DNA from: Mobilicoccus pelagius NBRC 104925
GTDB taxonomy: Bacteria; Actinomycetota; Actinomycetes; Actinomycetales; Dermatophilaceae
DNA length: 36,189 nt
Assembly (NCBI RefSeq): GCF_000247995.1
Contig: NZ_BAFE01000025.1
Location: 1 to 36,189, forward strand
Reading direction: 5' to 3'
Shown here: positions 19,103-28,541 of the stretch, piece after piece
Position numbering within the stretch: the first letter of the stretch is position 1
Layout: the number at the start of each line of letters is the position of its first letter
Made by a program: the position numbers and the translations under genes
The notes under the pieces: model-generated
What the model was told of the DNA's origin: nothing
The model's input: the letters and a program-made list of their open reading frames with translations, nothing else
The model's database searches: none

Positions 19103-20083
19103 ATGGCCAAGGTCGTCATCACCAACCGGATCCCCCGCGAGGGCGTCGAGATGCTCGAGGCCGAGCACGACGTCACGATGTGGGACTCCGAGGACTGCAT
19201 CTCGCGGGAGAAGTGCCTCCATATGATCACGGGCGCGGACGCGATCCTCACGCTCCTCACCGAGAAGGTCGACGACGAGTTCCTCGACGCTGCCGGTGAC
19301 CAGCTCAAGGTCGTCGCCAACGTCGCCGTCGGCTTCAACAACATCGACGTCGCCGCGTGCGAGAAGCACGGGGTCGTCGCGACGAACACGCCCAAGGTGC
19401 TCACCGAGACGACGGCCGACACGGCGTTCGGTCTCATGCTCATGGTCACGCGCCGCTTCGGCGAGGGCGAGCGGGTCATCCGCTCGAAGACGCCGTGGCA
19501 GTGGGGCATGTTCTACATGCTCGGCATGGGCCTGCAGGGCAAGACGATCGGCATCGTCGGCGCCGGCCAGATCGGCATCGCGATGGCGCGTCGCGCCAAG
19601 GCGTTCGGCATGGACGTCGTCTACACCGACGCCCGCGAGATGGACCCGGCGGTGGCGAAGGAGCCCGCCGCCCGGCGCGTCGACATGGACGAGCTGCTCG
19701 CCACGGCGGACGTCGTCTCCCTGCACTGCCCCCTCATCCCCGAGGGCCAGGAGGGGTCGACGTTCCACCTCATCGACGCCGACGCCCTCGAGAAGATGAA
19801 GAAGACCGCGTATGTGGTGAACTCCGCCCGCGGCCCGATCATCGACGAGGCCGCTCTCGTCGAGGCCCTCGAGAACGGCGAGATCGCCGGTGCCGGTCTC
19901 GACGTCTTCGAGAACGAGCCCGCCGTCCATGAGGGTCTCCTCGAGCGTGACGACGTCGTGCTCCTGCCGCACCTCGGTTCGGCCACGGTCGAGACCCGCA
20001 CGGCGATGGCCGAACTCGCCGCCCGCAACGCGCTCGCGGTGCTCGCCGGCAGGAGCCCGGAGACCCCGGTCACGAAGATCTGA
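19103..20083 (+). CDS. D-isomer 2-hydroxyacid dehydrogenase (glyoxylate/hydroxypyruvate reductase-like)
   Basis: A 326-residue NAD(P)-dependent reductase of 2-oxoacids. The substrate-loop pattern VAVGFNNIDV is at 75-84, the nucleotide-binding GAGQIG at 153-158, and the catalytic residues are R243 (NSARG), E272 (ENEP) and H290 (LPHLGSA). The spacing fits glyoxylate or hydroxypyruvate reductases. The position after the Rossmann strand reads YTDAR rather than a basic motif, so NADH use is more likely than NADPH, but this is weak. It shares a transcript with the aminotransferase (9-nt gap containing GGAG), and a 19-bp terminator follows. Confidence 0.92.
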   Translation: MAKVVITNRIPREGVEMLEAEHDVTMWDSEDCISREKCLHMITGADAILTLLTEKVDDEFLDAAGDQLKVVANVAVGFNNIDVAACEKHGVVATNTPKVLTETTADTAFGLMLMVTRRFGEGERVIRSKTPWQWGMFYMLGMGLQGKTIGIVGAGQIGIAMARRAKAFGMDVVYTDAREMDPAVAKEPAARRVDMDELLATADVVSLHCPLIPEGQEGSTFHLIDADALEKMKKTAYVVNSARGPIIDEAALVEALENGEIAGAGLDVFENEPAVHEGLLERDDVVLLPHLGSATVETRTAMAELAARNALAVLAGRSPETPVTKI

Positions 20084-20104
20084 CGGGCGGACGAACTCCG
20101 GCTC

Positions 20105-20156
20105 GCACACGCCGATGCCCGGCTCCCCTCGACGGGTGCCGGGCATCGGCGTGTGC
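20105..20156. terminator. Bidirectional 19-bp stem-loop
   Basis: Positions 20105-20123 pair perfectly with 20138-20156. It lies between the convergent dehydrogenase gene (plus) and chemoreceptor gene (minus). Confidence 0.85.
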
Positions 20157-20188
20157 AGGCGCCTCTCGACGAGGCGGTTCGGCGCAGG

Positions 20189-21910
20189 TCAGTACCGGAA
20201 GCGTCCGACGAGGGAGTGCAGGCGGTCGAACTGGCCGCTGAGCCGCCCGGCCGTCGAGCGGAGGTGACCGGCGGCCTCGGTCGAGGCGTGGGCCGCGGCC
20301 TCCGCGCCCGTGGCGGTGCCGGCGATGCGCCGGGAACCGTCGGCGGCGTCGTGCACGCTGCGCGCCATCTCGTTCGTCGTCGCCGTCTGCTCCTCGACGG
20401 CGGACGCGATGGTCGTCTGAGCGTCGTTGATCTGGGCGATGATCGAGGAGATCTGCGTGATGGCCGCGACGGCGGTGTCGGTGTCGCGGCGGATGTCGTC
20501 GATGCGGGACGTGATGTCCTCGGTGGCGCGGGCCGTCTCCTGTGCGAGGTCCTTGACCTCGCTCGCGACGACGGCGAAGCCCTTGCCCGCCTCACCGGCG
20601 CGGGCGGCCTCGATCGTCGCGTTGAGGGCGAGGAGGTTGGTCTGCTCGGCGATGCCGGTGATGGCCTGGACGACGTTGCCGATCTCGGCGCTGCTCGTGC
20701 CGAGGGCCGCGACCGTCGCGTTCGCCTGCTCGGCGGCGCGCACCGCGGAGGTGGCGACGGCGGAGGCGTCGTTGGCGCTGCGGGAGATCTCCTGGATGCT
20801 CGCCGTCATCTCCTCGGTGCCGGCGGAGACGGTCTGCACGTTGTCGGAGACGGTGCCGGCGCCGCCGGAGACGAGGCCCATCTCCCGGCTGGCGCGTTCC
20901 GCCGAGCCCTGGACCTCGTCGGCGACGGCGCTGAGCTCGGTGGACGTCGCACCCACCGTGGCCGAGGCCTCCGAGACCGCACCGATGAGGCTCTGCATCG
21001 CCTGCCGGGTCTCCTCGCAGGCCTGGGTGAGGCGTCCGATCTCGTCGGTGGACGTGGCACGGGCGGGAACGGTGAGGTCGCCCTCCCGCATCGCCTCCAT
21101 CGTCGCCCGCACCTGCTGCACGGCGGCGAGGATGCGGTTGGTGACGAGCAGGGCGGTGCCGATGATGCCGAGGGCGGCGAGGGTGAGGGCCACGAGGGAC
21201 GCGATGCGGAGGTTGCGGGCCGTGGCCGCGGCGTCGGCCGTCGCCTCGTCCGCGTACGCGACGGCGCCGTTCTGGAGGAGTTCGAGTTGGGACTGGAGCC
21301 CCGAGTACGTCTCGAGCGACTCACGGATCTTGATGTCACCGGCGGCAAGGCCCTCGGGGGTGCCGCTGCGGAAGTTCTCGGCGGCCTCGCCGTCCAGGGC
21401 GATGTAGGTGGCGACCAGGTTCTTCACGTCGTCGAAGGTGGCGCGGCCGTCGTCGGAGAGACCCCCGACGGGGAACGAGGTGATGCCGTCCTGCGCGCGG
21501 GTGACGGACTGGACGAACGCGCCGCGACGTGGCATGTCGTCGCGGGTCGCGAGCTTGCCGCCGTACGCGTGGACGTCGGTGACGTAGGAGATCTGCGCCC
21601 GCTTCGCCTCGGCGAGGAGGTGCTCTGCGGTCTGGGCGGAGTTGGCGGCGGCGGTGGCATCGGCGGCCCGCTGGGATCCCTCGGTCATCCGGCCGACGCC
21701 CACCCAGGTGAGCACGGTGAGGAGGAGCACGCCGAGCAGACCGATGGCCCCGATCGTGAGGAGCTTCGTGCGGAGCCCCCACGCGTCGACGACGCCGGTG
21801 AGGCCTCGGCTGCGTGTGGGGGTCCCGTCCGGCGCGGGTGCCGTGGTGGCCCCGCCCGCGGCCGCGGGACGACCGCGGCGGCCTGCACGGGCGAGTCGGC
21901 TCGATGCCAT
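20189..21910 (-). CDS. Methyl-accepting chemotaxis protein
   Basis: A 573-residue transmembrane chemoreceptor. A basic, proline-rich cytoplasmic N terminus (1-45) leads to TM1 (about 49-72), an extracellular helical sensor domain (73-234) and TM2 (about 235-257). HAMP follows (about 258-310), then the signalling domain with the conserved hairpin tip [20 protein letters not shown] and [13 protein letters not shown]. It ends SLVGRFRY with no CheR-tethering pentapeptide. The ATG at 21910 has AAGGAG upstream. The adjacent upstream gene on the same strand, 88 nt away, encodes a ligand-binding lipoprotein. No cheA, cheW or flagellar genes are in the window. Confidence 0.95.
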   Translation of the reverse strand: MASSRLARAGRRGRPAAAGGATTAPAPDGTPTRSRGLTGVVDAWGLRTKLLTIGAIGLLGVLLLTVLTWVGVGRMTEGSQRAADATAAANSAQTAEHLLAEAKRAQISYVTDVHAYGGKLATRDDMPRRGAFVQSVTRAQDGITSFPVGGLSDDGRATFDDVKNLVATYIALDGEAAENFRSGTPEGLAAGDIKIRESLETYSGLQSQLELLQNGAVAYADEATADAAATARNLRIASLVALTLAALGIIGTALLVTNRILAAVQQVRATMEAMREGDLTVPARATSTDEIGRLTQACEETRQAMQSLIGAVSEASATVGATSTELSAVADEVQGSAERASREMGLVSGGAGTVSDNVQTVSAGTEEMTASIQEISRSANDASAVATSAVRAAEQANATVAALGTSSAEIGNVVQAITGIAEQTNLLALNATIEAARAGEAGKGFAVVASEVKDLAQETARATEDITSRIDDIRRDTDTAVAAITQISSIIAQINDAQTTIASAVEEQTATTNEMARSVHDAADGSRRIAGTATGAEAAAHASTEAAGHLRSTAGRLSGQFDRLHSLVGRFRY

Positions 21911-21998
21911 GAGAGCTCCTTCTGGGGTTCGCGGCCGGGCCGAGGTCGTTCCCGGTCGGCGTCGGCCGCTGGTCGTCGTGGCCGAGTTCGGGTTCGGC

Positions 21999-23228
21999 TC
22001 AGCCGAAGGAATAGGTCTTGGCCGGGGTCCAGGCCCCGGCGCGGAGGACGTTGACGGTGACGGAGCGTGGCGTCACGTCCCCGAACTCGTCGAAGGCCAC
22101 GGGCCCGCTCGTGCCGTCGATCTTCACCGAGGACATCGCGGAGACGGCGGCCTTGCGGGCGGCCTCGGGGGAGGTCGCCGACGGGAGCGCCGTCGTGAGT
22201 GCCGCGAGAGCAGCACTGGCGGCGTCGTAGCCGAGGGGGCCGTAGGAGGTGGCCGACTCGCGGAAGCGGTGGTCACGGTAGGCGGCGAGGTAGGCCTTGC
22301 CTGCCTCGACTGTGTCGACGGGGGCACCGGAGGCGGTGCTGAGGTCGCCGCCGGAGACGGGACCGGACTTGGGGATGTAGAGCTCGGTGGCGAGCGCGTC
22401 GCCGCCGACGACGGGGACGGTGAGGCCCGCCTCGCGGATCTGCCGGGCGAGGGCACCGCCCTGGATCTCGACCCCACCGAAGAGGACGGCCTGCGGCTTC
22501 GCCTTCACGAGTTGGTCGACGACCTTGGTGTAGACGAGTGGCGCCTTGGGGTCGATCTGTGCGGAGGTGACGACCTTGCCGCCCTCCTTCTCGAACGCCT
22601 CGGTGAAGGCGGAGGCGAGGCCGGAGCCGTAGGAGTCGCCGTCGTGCACGACGGCGACGCGGCCGGTGTTCTGCGAACGAAGGTGCTGCGCGAGGGCGGG
22701 GGCGTGGGCGTCGTCGGGGGCGATGACACGGAAGAACGAGTCGTACTGCCGCTTGGGCTTCTTCGCGTAGTCCTCGCCACGGCTGAGGGTGGGGTTCGTC
22801 GCGCTCGGGGAGACGAGGAGGATGCCCGCGTCGGAGAGAGGCTGCTGCATCGCCTTCGTGAGGCCGGAGAAGATCGAGCCGACGACGGCGACGGTGGCCT
22901 CGTCGGCGGCAGCCTTCTTCGCCGCCTCGGCGGCCTTGGTCGGATCACCGGCGTCGTCGAGGGGGACGACCTCGAGGGTCCACCCGGGGATGTCGCCGCG
23001 GGCCTTGGCCTGTTCCACCGCGAGCTGGGCGGAGTTGCGCATGCCCAGGCCGAGGGCGGCGTCGGGCCCGCTCTGCGGCGAGATGACGTAGATCTTCGCC
23101 GTCCTGCCGCCGCCGGCGGCCTGCTGCGCCGTCGTCGAGGTCGTCGGGTCGGCCGAGCAGGCCGCGACGAGGCTCGTCCCGAGGAGCAGTGCTCCGGCGC
23201 GGAGCATGGCCCGTCGCGTGTGTTCCAC
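21999..23228 (-). CDS. Branched-chain-amino-acid-type substrate-binding lipoprotein
   Basis: A 409-residue extracellular solute-binding protein of the type 1 periplasmic fold (LivJ-like). It begins with a lipoprotein signal: twin arginines and LRAG at 5-12, then LVAAC with the lipidated cysteine at C24. The mature part opens [20 protein letters not shown] and contains [17 protein letters not shown] and [15 protein letters not shown]. The GTG at 23228 is chosen because GGAGGGGG lies 6 nt upstream; the longer frame adds low-complexity sequence. No ABC permease or ATPase gene is adjacent. The downstream neighbour is a chemoreceptor, so it may serve sensing as well as, or instead of, uptake. Confidence 0.88.
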   Translation of the reverse strand: MEHTRRAMLRAGALLLGTSLVAACSADPTTSTTAQQAAGGGRTAKIYVISPQSGPDAALGLGMRNSAQLAVEQAKARGDIPGWTLEVVPLDDAGDPTKAAEAAKKAAADEATVAVVGSIFSGLTKAMQQPLSDAGILLVSPSATNPTLSRGEDYAKKPKRQYDSFFRVIAPDDAHAPALAQHLRSQNTGRVAVVHDGDSYGSGLASAFTEAFEKEGGKVVTSAQIDPKAPLVYTKVVDQLVKAKPQAVLFGGVEIQGGALARQIREAGLTVPVVGGDALATELYIPKSGPVSGGDLSTASGAPVDTVEAGKAYLAAYRDHRFRESATSYGPLGYDAASAALAALTTALPSATSPEAARKAAVSAMSSVKIDGTSGPVAFDEFGDVTPRSVTVNVLRAGAWTPAKTYSFG

Positions 23229-23373
23229 CTGTGTCCCCCTCCATCGGGGGGCGTGGATGGGTGCCCCCTCTCCCCTCATCGGCGGGCGGGGGCCCGCCTC
23301 AAGGGGTTCCGTCACCCTCCTCCGAGGGGGTGTGGGCACGATCGACACCGGTGGGGGCGACGACCGACCGGGC

Positions 23374-23883
23374 TCAGCGGGCGGCGAGGCCCCGGACGTA
23401 GCTCACGAGGTTGTCGTCGAGGGGGCGTCGTTGGGCGCCGAGGAGGGCGCGGAGGTAGAGGCCGTCGCCGACGAGCATGACGAGCCGCAGGAGCATCGGG
23501 TCCGTGATGTGCTCGGCGAGGACGTCGGCCCAGTGGTCGAGGCTGTCGGCGATGGCGTTCTCGGCGTCGACGCCGGGGGTGCCGATGAGCCGCATCGTCG
23601 CGAGCAGCGTGCGCGTGTAGGCGTCCTCGGCGCGGGACGACGTCGCGAGGTAGGCGGTGAGCGCGTCGCAGTCGTCGTGGGTCGCGGCGTCCTGCGCGCC
23701 GAGGTCGCGCAGCCGGTCGAGGAGACCGTTGAACAGCGCCTCCTTGCCGCCGAAGTGGTAGAGCAGACCCCCCTTGGAGACCCCCGCCCGTGCCGCCACG
23801 GCCTCCAGGGTCGCCGCGCCGGGGCCGGACTCCGTGAGCACCAGCTCCAGGGCGTCCAGGATCCGGTCCTTCGTGTCGATCAC
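23374..23883 (-). CDS. TetR-family transcriptional repressor
   Basis: A 169-residue regulator. The helix-turn-helix lies at about residues 5-50 (ILDALELVLTESG, then LEAVAARAGVSKGGLLYHFG), followed by KEALFNGLLDRL and a variable ligand-binding half. The GTG at 23883 has AGGAG 8 nt upstream. It diverges from an MFS drug-efflux-type gene across 162 bp, the standard layout for a TetR repressor of an exporter and of itself. The ligand is unknown. Confidence 0.9.
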   Translation of the reverse strand: MIDTKDRILDALELVLTESGPGAATLEAVAARAGVSKGGLLYHFGGKEALFNGLLDRLRDLGAQDAATHDDCDALTAYLATSSRAEDAYTRTLLATMRLIGTPGVDAENAIADSLDHWADVLAEHITDPMLLRLVMLVGDGLYLRALLGAQRRPLDDNLVSYVRGLAAR

Positions 23884-23957
23884 TGCGGTGACTCCTGACC
23901 TCGTCGTCCGGTCATTCTCCCCGATACCGCGATTCGCTCCCCTCCGGGCCCGGCACC

Positions 23958-23976
23958 TACTGTGCCGTCTGGACGG
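23958..23976 (+). promoter_or_regulatory. Candidate promoter -10 and TetR operator in front of the efflux gene
   Basis: TACTGT at 23958-23963 is a good -10 hexamer. Immediately downstream, CCGTC-TG-GACGG (23965-23976) is a short dyad placed where a repressor would cover the transcription start. No convincing -35 was found. Assignment to the divergent TetR protein is inferred from position. Confidence 0.4.
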
Positions 23977-24045
23977 TCTGCCCGCGACGGCGGCGCCCTT
24001 CCCCCTTTCCCACCGCATCCCGAGCGCCCCCAGGAGGTGCCCCCG

Positions 24046-25590
24046 TTGTCCGACGCCGACCTCATCGAGGCAGGACCCACGCCTCCCCCACGCGCGGGAC
24101 TCCGGCAATGGGCGGCGCTCGTCACGCTCGTCCTCCCGGTGCTCGTCGTGAGCATCGACAACACGGCCCTGTCGTTCGCGGTGCCCGCGCTGTCGACGGA
24201 GTTGCAGCCCAGCTCGCAGCAGTTGCTGTGGATCGTCGACGTGTACGGCCTCGTGCTCGCCGGGCTGCTCGTGACGATGGGGATGCTCGGCGACCGCGTG
24301 GGTCGGCGGCGGCTGCTGATGATCGGCGCCGCGGGATTCGGCCTGGTCAGCGTGTACGCGGCGTTCGCGCCGGACGCGGGGCACCTCATCGCGGCGCGCG
24401 TGCTCCTCGCGGTGTTCGGCGCGACGCTCATGCCCTCGACCCTGTCGCTGCTGCGCAACCTCTTCCTCGACGACGGCCAGCGCCGCCTCGCGCTCGCGAT
24501 CTGGGCCACGGGGTTCTCGGGCGGGTCGGCGATCGGCCCGATCCTCGGCGGGTGGCTGCTCGAACACTTCTGGTGGGGCGCGATCTTCCTCGTCTCCGTG
24601 CCGGCGGCGGTCATCCTTCTCGTGGCCGGGCCGTTCCTGCTGCCGGAGTCCCGCAACCCCGACGCCGGGCGTCTCGACGTCCCGAGCGTGCTGCTGTCGA
24701 TCGGCGCGATGCTGCCTCTCGTCTTCGCGATCAAGCAGGGCGCGGAGGCGGGCCTCGACGTCCCGACCGTCGCCTCGTTCCTCGTCGGTGCCGGGCTGGG
24801 CGCGGTGTTCCTGCGCCGCCAGCTCACCCGACCCGATCCGTTGCTCGACCTGCGGCTCTTCACGCGCTCGGCGTTCACGGCCTCGGTCGCCGCCAACTTC
24901 TTCTCGATCTTCGCGTTCGCCGCGCTCATGTTCTTCATGACGCAGCATTTGCAGTTCGTCGAGGGCCGCTCGCCCATGCAGGCGGCGATCGTGCTCATCC
25001 CGGGTGCGGTGGCCTCGATCGTCGCGGGGCTGCTCGCCGTCGCGCTCGCGCGGGCCTTCGCGATCCCCAACGTCATCGGCGTGGGCCTGTTGCTCGCGTT
25101 CGCGGGGTACTGCCTGGGTGTGACCCTGACGACCGACTCCTCGCTCGGGGTCGTCGTCGGCGTGTTCGTGCTGGTGGGAACGGGCGCAGGGCTCGCCGAG
25201 ACCCTCACGAACGACGTCATCCTCGCCTCGGTGCCGGCCCAGCGCGCCGGCGCGGCGTCGGGCATCTCCGAGACGGCGTACGAGCTGGGGTCGGCCCTCG
25301 GCGTCGCGATCCTCGGCAGCCTGCTCACGTCGGTGTACCGGTCGCACATCGTCGTGCCGGAGGGGGTTCCCGCCTTCGCGCGACCCGCGATCGAGAACAT
25401 GATCGGCACCGCGATGCCCGCCGCCGACCAGCTGCCCGAGCCTCTCGCCGAGGCCGTCCGCGCCGCCGCCCGCACCGCCTTCGAGAGCGGCGTGGCGACC
25501 ACCTGCCTCGTCGGCGCCGTGGTCATGGGCCTCACCGCCGTCGTCACCTGGACGATCCTCCGCCGCTCCGACGCCCCGTCGGCGGTCTGA
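24046..25590 (+). CDS. MFS multidrug efflux transporter (DHA2 family, SmvA/QacA-like)
   Basis: A 514-residue proton-driven exporter with about fourteen helices, the size of the DHA2 class. TM1 carries VLVVSIDNTALSFAVPAL with the family aspartate, followed by LLWIVDVYGLVLAGLLVTMG and GDRVGRRRLL in the TM2-3 loop. Later come ATGFSGGSAIGPILGGWLLE (antiporter motif C region) and GAASGISETAYELGSALG. The TTG at 24046 is chosen because AGGAGG lies 8 nt upstream; an ATG at 23962 would place a proline-rich stub over the operator region. Likely repressed by the divergent TetR protein. Typical substrates are cationic biocides; the actual range is unknown. Confidence 0.9.
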   Translation: MSDADLIEAGPTPPPRAGLRQWAALVTLVLPVLVVSIDNTALSFAVPALSTELQPSSQQLLWIVDVYGLVLAGLLVTMGMLGDRVGRRRLLMIGAAGFGLVSVYAAFAPDAGHLIAARVLLAVFGATLMPSTLSLLRNLFLDDGQRRLALAIWATGFSGGSAIGPILGGWLLEHFWWGAIFLVSVPAAVILLVAGPFLLPESRNPDAGRLDVPSVLLSIGAMLPLVFAIKQGAEAGLDVPTVASFLVGAGLGAVFLRRQLTRPDPLLDLRLFTRSAFTASVAANFFSIFAFAALMFFMTQHLQFVEGRSPMQAAIVLIPGAVASIVAGLLAVALARAFAIPNVIGVGLLLAFAGYCLGVTLTTDSSLGVVVGVFVLVGTGAGLAETLTNDVILASVPAQRAGAASGISETAYELGSALGVAILGSLLTSVYRSHIVVPEGVPAFARPAIENMIGTAMPAADQLPEPLAEAVRAAARTAFESGVATTCLVGAVVMGLTAVVTWTILRRSDAPSAV

Positions 25591-25740
25591 CCCCGCGGCG
25601 GGCGCGCAACCGTCGGGGTGGGCGCCTCCGCGAAACTGTGCACCCCGTAACGCTCTGGGCACCCCGTGCACGGCCTGCACGGTGCGACGAGACCGGGCAC
25701 AGATTCCGGCGCGGCGCCCCGAGCTTCCGCGCGAGACGCG

Positions 25741-26052
25741 TCAGGCCATGCCGGCCATGCGGGCGAGAGCGGCGGCGAGGGTGCCGACGACGACGACGCC
25801 GAGGAACGGGACGCGCAGGGCGAGGGCGAGCGCGGCGGCGACGAACGCCGCGATGCGGGCGTCGAGCACGAGGTGCTGCCCGGAGGCGACGGTGTTGGTG
25901 ACGACGAGGGCGGTGAGCAGCCCGACGGTCGCGGCGGCCGAGCCGTTGCGCAGGGCAGGAGAGTCGAGCACGGTCTCGGGCACGAGGTAGCCGAGGAGCT
26001 TGGTGAGGAACGCGACGAGGCACGCACCTCCGAGCCAGAACCAGGTGGTCAT
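25741..26052 (-). CDS. azlD: AzlD-family small subunit of a branched-chain amino-acid exporter
   Basis: A 103-residue membrane protein with three or four helices, the usual AzlD size. It opens MTTWFWLGGACLVAFLTKLL with the family-typical GYLVPE shortly after. Its ATG overlaps the azlC stop (ATGA), showing translational coupling. AzlC and AzlD homologues (BrnFE, YgaZH) form two-part exporters of branched-chain amino acids or methionine. The 25591-25740 stretch past the stop shows no gene. Confidence 0.85.
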   Translation of the reverse strand: MTTWFWLGGACLVAFLTKLLGYLVPETVLDSPALRNGSAAATVGLLTALVVTNTVASGQHLVLDARIAAFVAAALALALRVPFLGVVVVGTLAAALARMAGMA

Positions 26053-26747
26053 ACCGCTCCCTCCTGCGACGCGCCGCGGCGGTGGCGGAGCGAGGACACG
26101 ACGACGGCGACGACCGCCGCGAGGACGATGGGGATGCCCGGCGGCAGCAGCGGCGTCGCGATGAGCGTGGCGAGGGCGCAGATCGCAGCGACCTCCAGCG
26201 GGCCGCGCCCGCGCAGCCGCGGCCACAAGAGGCCGAGGAACGCGGCGACGGCGGCCCCGTCGAGTCCCCACGCCTCGGGGTCGCCGAGGGAGGCGCCTGC
26301 GAGCGCACCGACGAACGTCGCGAGGTTCCAGAACACGTACACGGCGAGGCCCCCGGTCCAGAACCCGCGGCGCTGCTCGTCGGGGGTCTCCTGGCCGAGG
26401 GCGGTGGCGACGGATTCGTCGATCGTGAGGTGCGCCATGAGCGGCCGCGTGGTGGCGGACGGGCGGAGGAGTTCGCTCATCTGCACGCCGTACACGGCGT
26501 TGCGGATGCCGAGGAGGGAGGCGGCGGTGATCGCCGCGGGCCACGTTCCGCCGCCGGAGAGCACCCCGACGAGCGCGAACTGCGACCCGCCGGTGAACAT
26601 GAGCAGCGACAGCGCGCACGTCTGAGCGGTCGTGAGCCCGGCGGCGACGCCGAGAGCCCCGAAGCTCAACCCGTAGAGCCCGGTGGCCACGCCGATGGAC
26701 AGGCCCATCCGCTGCGCGGGTGTGAGGGTGTGGGTGGTCGACGTCAC
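26049..26747 (-). CDS. azlC: AzlC-family large subunit of a branched-chain amino-acid exporter
   Basis: A 232-residue inner-membrane protein with seven or eight helices. Family features are GLSFGALGVAAGLTTAQTCALS, the LLMFTGGSQFALVGVL segment, and RNAVYGVQMS with the conserved arginine-asparagine pair. It also has MAHLTIDESVA. The length matches AzlC/BrnF/YgaZ. It is the first gene of a two-gene operon with azlD. Substrate export (Leu/Ile/Val or Met) is inferred from the family. Confidence 0.9.
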   Translation of the reverse strand: MTSTTHTLTPAQRMGLSIGVATGLYGLSFGALGVAAGLTTAQTCALSLLMFTGGSQFALVGVLSGGGTWPAAITAASLLGIRNAVYGVQMSELLRPSATTRPLMAHLTIDESVATALGQETPDEQRRGFWTGGLAVYVFWNLATFVGALAGASLGDPEAWGLDGAAVAAFLGLLWPRLRGRGPLEVAAICALATLIATPLLPPGIPIVLAAVVAVVVSSLRHRRGASQEGAV

Positions 26748-26807
26748 TGCCGCATCGTAGGACCAGGCACCCGGACTGCCCTACCGACGCGGCGGGCTGA
26801 GCACGGG

Positions 26808-26857
26808 CGAGAACGCAGCCGGGTGGTCGTGATCACGACCACCCGGCTGCGTTCTCG
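26808..26857 (-). terminator. 50-bp perfect palindrome ending the dnaK operon
   Basis: Arms of 25 bp (26808-26832 and 26833-26857) are perfect reverse complements centred on GATC, with no unpaired loop in the DNA. It lies about 60 nt past the hspR stop and before the azlC start. It can terminate the heat-shock operon and separate it from azlCD. Confidence 0.8.
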
Positions 26858-26917
26858 ACGGCATTCTCGCGCGGGGGCTCCTCCTGGAGGCGGGTGTGCG
26901 CGGGTGCGGGCGCGAGG

Positions 26918-27385
26918 TCAGGCGCGGCGGCCGCCGTAGAGGACGAGGGCCCGCGAGTCCGAGAGTCGGCGGCGGGGGCGTTCACCGGCGCGGACGGCGA
27001 CGACGTCACCGGCCCGACCGGCGGCGAACACCCGGCGGCTCGCGCCGAGCGCCGCCTGCGTGCGGGCCAGTTCGGCGGTCAACTCGCCGACCCGGGTCCG
27101 CAGCGCACCCACCTCGTTCTCGAGTTCCATGATCCGGCGGATGCCCGCGAGGCTCATGCCCTCCTCCTGGGAGAGGCGCTGGATCTCGCGGAGCCGAGCG
27201 ATGTCCCGGTTGGAGTACCGCCGCCCTCCCCCGCGGGTGCGGGAGGGGGTGACGAGTCCGAGCCGGTCGTACTGCCGCAGGGTCTGGGCGTGCATGCCGG
27301 CGAGCTGCGCGGCGACGGAGATGACGAACACGGGGGTGTCGTCGTCGGGCACGAACGCGGTAGGGACGGCCCTGGCTGTGGCCAT
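26918..27385 (-). CDS. hspR: Heat-shock repressor HspR (MerR family)
   Basis: A 155-residue DNA-binding repressor of the dnaK operon and clpB. The MerR-type winged helix covers about residues 18-90: VFVISVAAQLAGMHAQTLRQ, then YDRLGLVTPSRTRGGGRRYS. A coiled coil follows (ENEVGALRTRVGELTAEL). The C-terminal tail is basic. AAAGGAG precedes the ATG. It is the last gene of dnaK-grpE-dnaJ-hspR, the Streptomyces and Mycobacterium order, in which DnaK acts as co-repressor. HAIR-like sites occur upstream of both dnaK and clpB in this window, consistent with autoregulation. Confidence 0.95.
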   Translation of the reverse strand: MATARAVPTAFVPDDDTPVFVISVAAQLAGMHAQTLRQYDRLGLVTPSRTRGGGRRYSNRDIARLREIQRLSQEEGMSLAGIRRIMELENEVGALRTRVGELTAELARTQAALGASRRVFAAGRAGDVVAVRAGERPRRRLSDSRALVLYGGRRA

Positions 27386-27438
27386 GTCATCTCCTTTCGT
27401 CGGTGCCGCAGGTCCTCGGTGGGTCGGGGCGGATGCGG

Positions 27439-28497
27439 TCAGGCGCGGGCCTTGCGGAACAGGGCCTCGCGGGGATCGTTGCCCGCCTCCTGGTCGCGGA
27501 GGGCCTCGAGCGCGGCGCGGGCCTCGTCGGTGAGCCGCTGCGGCACGGTGACGAGCACCTTGACGAGCAGGTCACCGGCCTGGCCGTTCTTGCGGCGAAC
27601 GCCGCGGCCCTTGACGCGGAGCGTCTTCCCGCTCGAGATGCCCGCCGGGAGCTTGACCTTGACGGTGTCGCCCCCGAGGGTCGGCACCGAGATCGTCTCC
27701 CCGAGCGCGGCCTCCGCGAACGTCACGGGGACCTCGATGCGAAGGTTGTCGCCGTCGCGCGTGAAGACCTCGTGCGGATGCACGGTGACCTTGAGCAGGA
27801 TGTCGCCCGCCGGGGCGCCGCCCGGGCCGGGCTCGCCCTTGCCGGGCAGACGGATCGTCGCCCCGTCCTTGACGCCCGGGGGGATGCGGGCCGTGATCGG
27901 CTTGCCCCCGCCGACGCCGTTGACGACGACGGTGTCGCCCTCGACGGCCTGGCGGAAGCTCAGACCCGCGGTGGCGTGGACGTCGCGGCCCTTGCGTGGG
28001 GGGCGGAAGCCGGTGCTGCCGAAGCCGCCCGGGCGCCCGCCCGGGTCGCCGTACTGGCTGCCCCCGCCGGAGAAGCCGCCCTGCCCGAACATGTTGAGCA
28101 GGTCGTCGAGGTCCGGGTCCTGGCCGCCGCGGCCGCCGAAGCCGCCGCCGGTGGTGAACCGGGCGCCGTCGCCGGCGTTGAAGATGGTGCTGAACACGTC
28201 CTCGAAGCCGGCGCCGGGGGTGCCTCCGCCGGGCCCGCCGGCGGTGAACCTGGCACCGCCGCGGGCCATCGAGCGCACGGCGTCGTACTGCTTGCGCTGT
28301 TCGGGGTCGGAGAGGACGGCGTACGCCTCTCCGACGTCCTTGAATCGCTGCTCGGCCGCCGTGTCACCGGGGTTGTTGTCAGGGTGGTACTTGCGCGCGA
28401 GCTTGCGGTACTTCGCCTTGATCGCCTTGGCGTCGGCGTCGGCCGAGACGCCCAGCACGGCGTAGAAGTCCTTGTCGAACCAGTCCTGGCTGGCCAT
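27439..28497 (-). CDS. dnaJ: DnaJ-type co-chaperone without zinc finger (class B)
   Basis: A 352-residue Hsp40 that delivers clients to DnaK and stimulates its ATPase. The J domain occupies about residues 8-75, with the HPD motif at 38-40. A Gly/Phe-rich linker follows (about 80-165), then two C-terminal substrate-binding domains (about 165-340). No CXXCXGXG repeats are present, so it is a CbpA/class B layout rather than the zinc-finger DnaJ1 expected in this position in Streptomyces or Mycobacterium. AGGAGG precedes the ATG. It lies between grpE (70-nt gap with a hairpin) and hspR (53-nt gap). Confidence 0.93.
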   Translation of the reverse strand: MASQDWFDKDFYAVLGVSADADAKAIKAKYRKLARKYHPDNNPGDTAAEQRFKDVGEAYAVLSDPEQRKQYDAVRSMARGGARFTAGGPGGGTPGAGFEDVFSTIFNAGDGARFTTGGGFGGRGGQDPDLDDLLNMFGQGGFSGGGSQYGDPGGRPGGFGSTGFRPPRKGRDVHATAGLSFRQAVEGDTVVVNGVGGGKPITARIPPGVKDGATIRLPGKGEPGPGGAPAGDILLKVTVHPHEVFTRDGDNLRIEVPVTFAEAALGETISVPTLGGDTVKVKLPAGISSGKTLRVKGRGVRRKNGQAGDLLVKVLVTVPQRLTDEARAALEALRDQEAGNDPREALFRKARA

Positions 28498-28541
28498 CTC
28501 GCCTCCTCAGTCGGTGGTGTGGGTGGATGTGGTGGTGGGGT

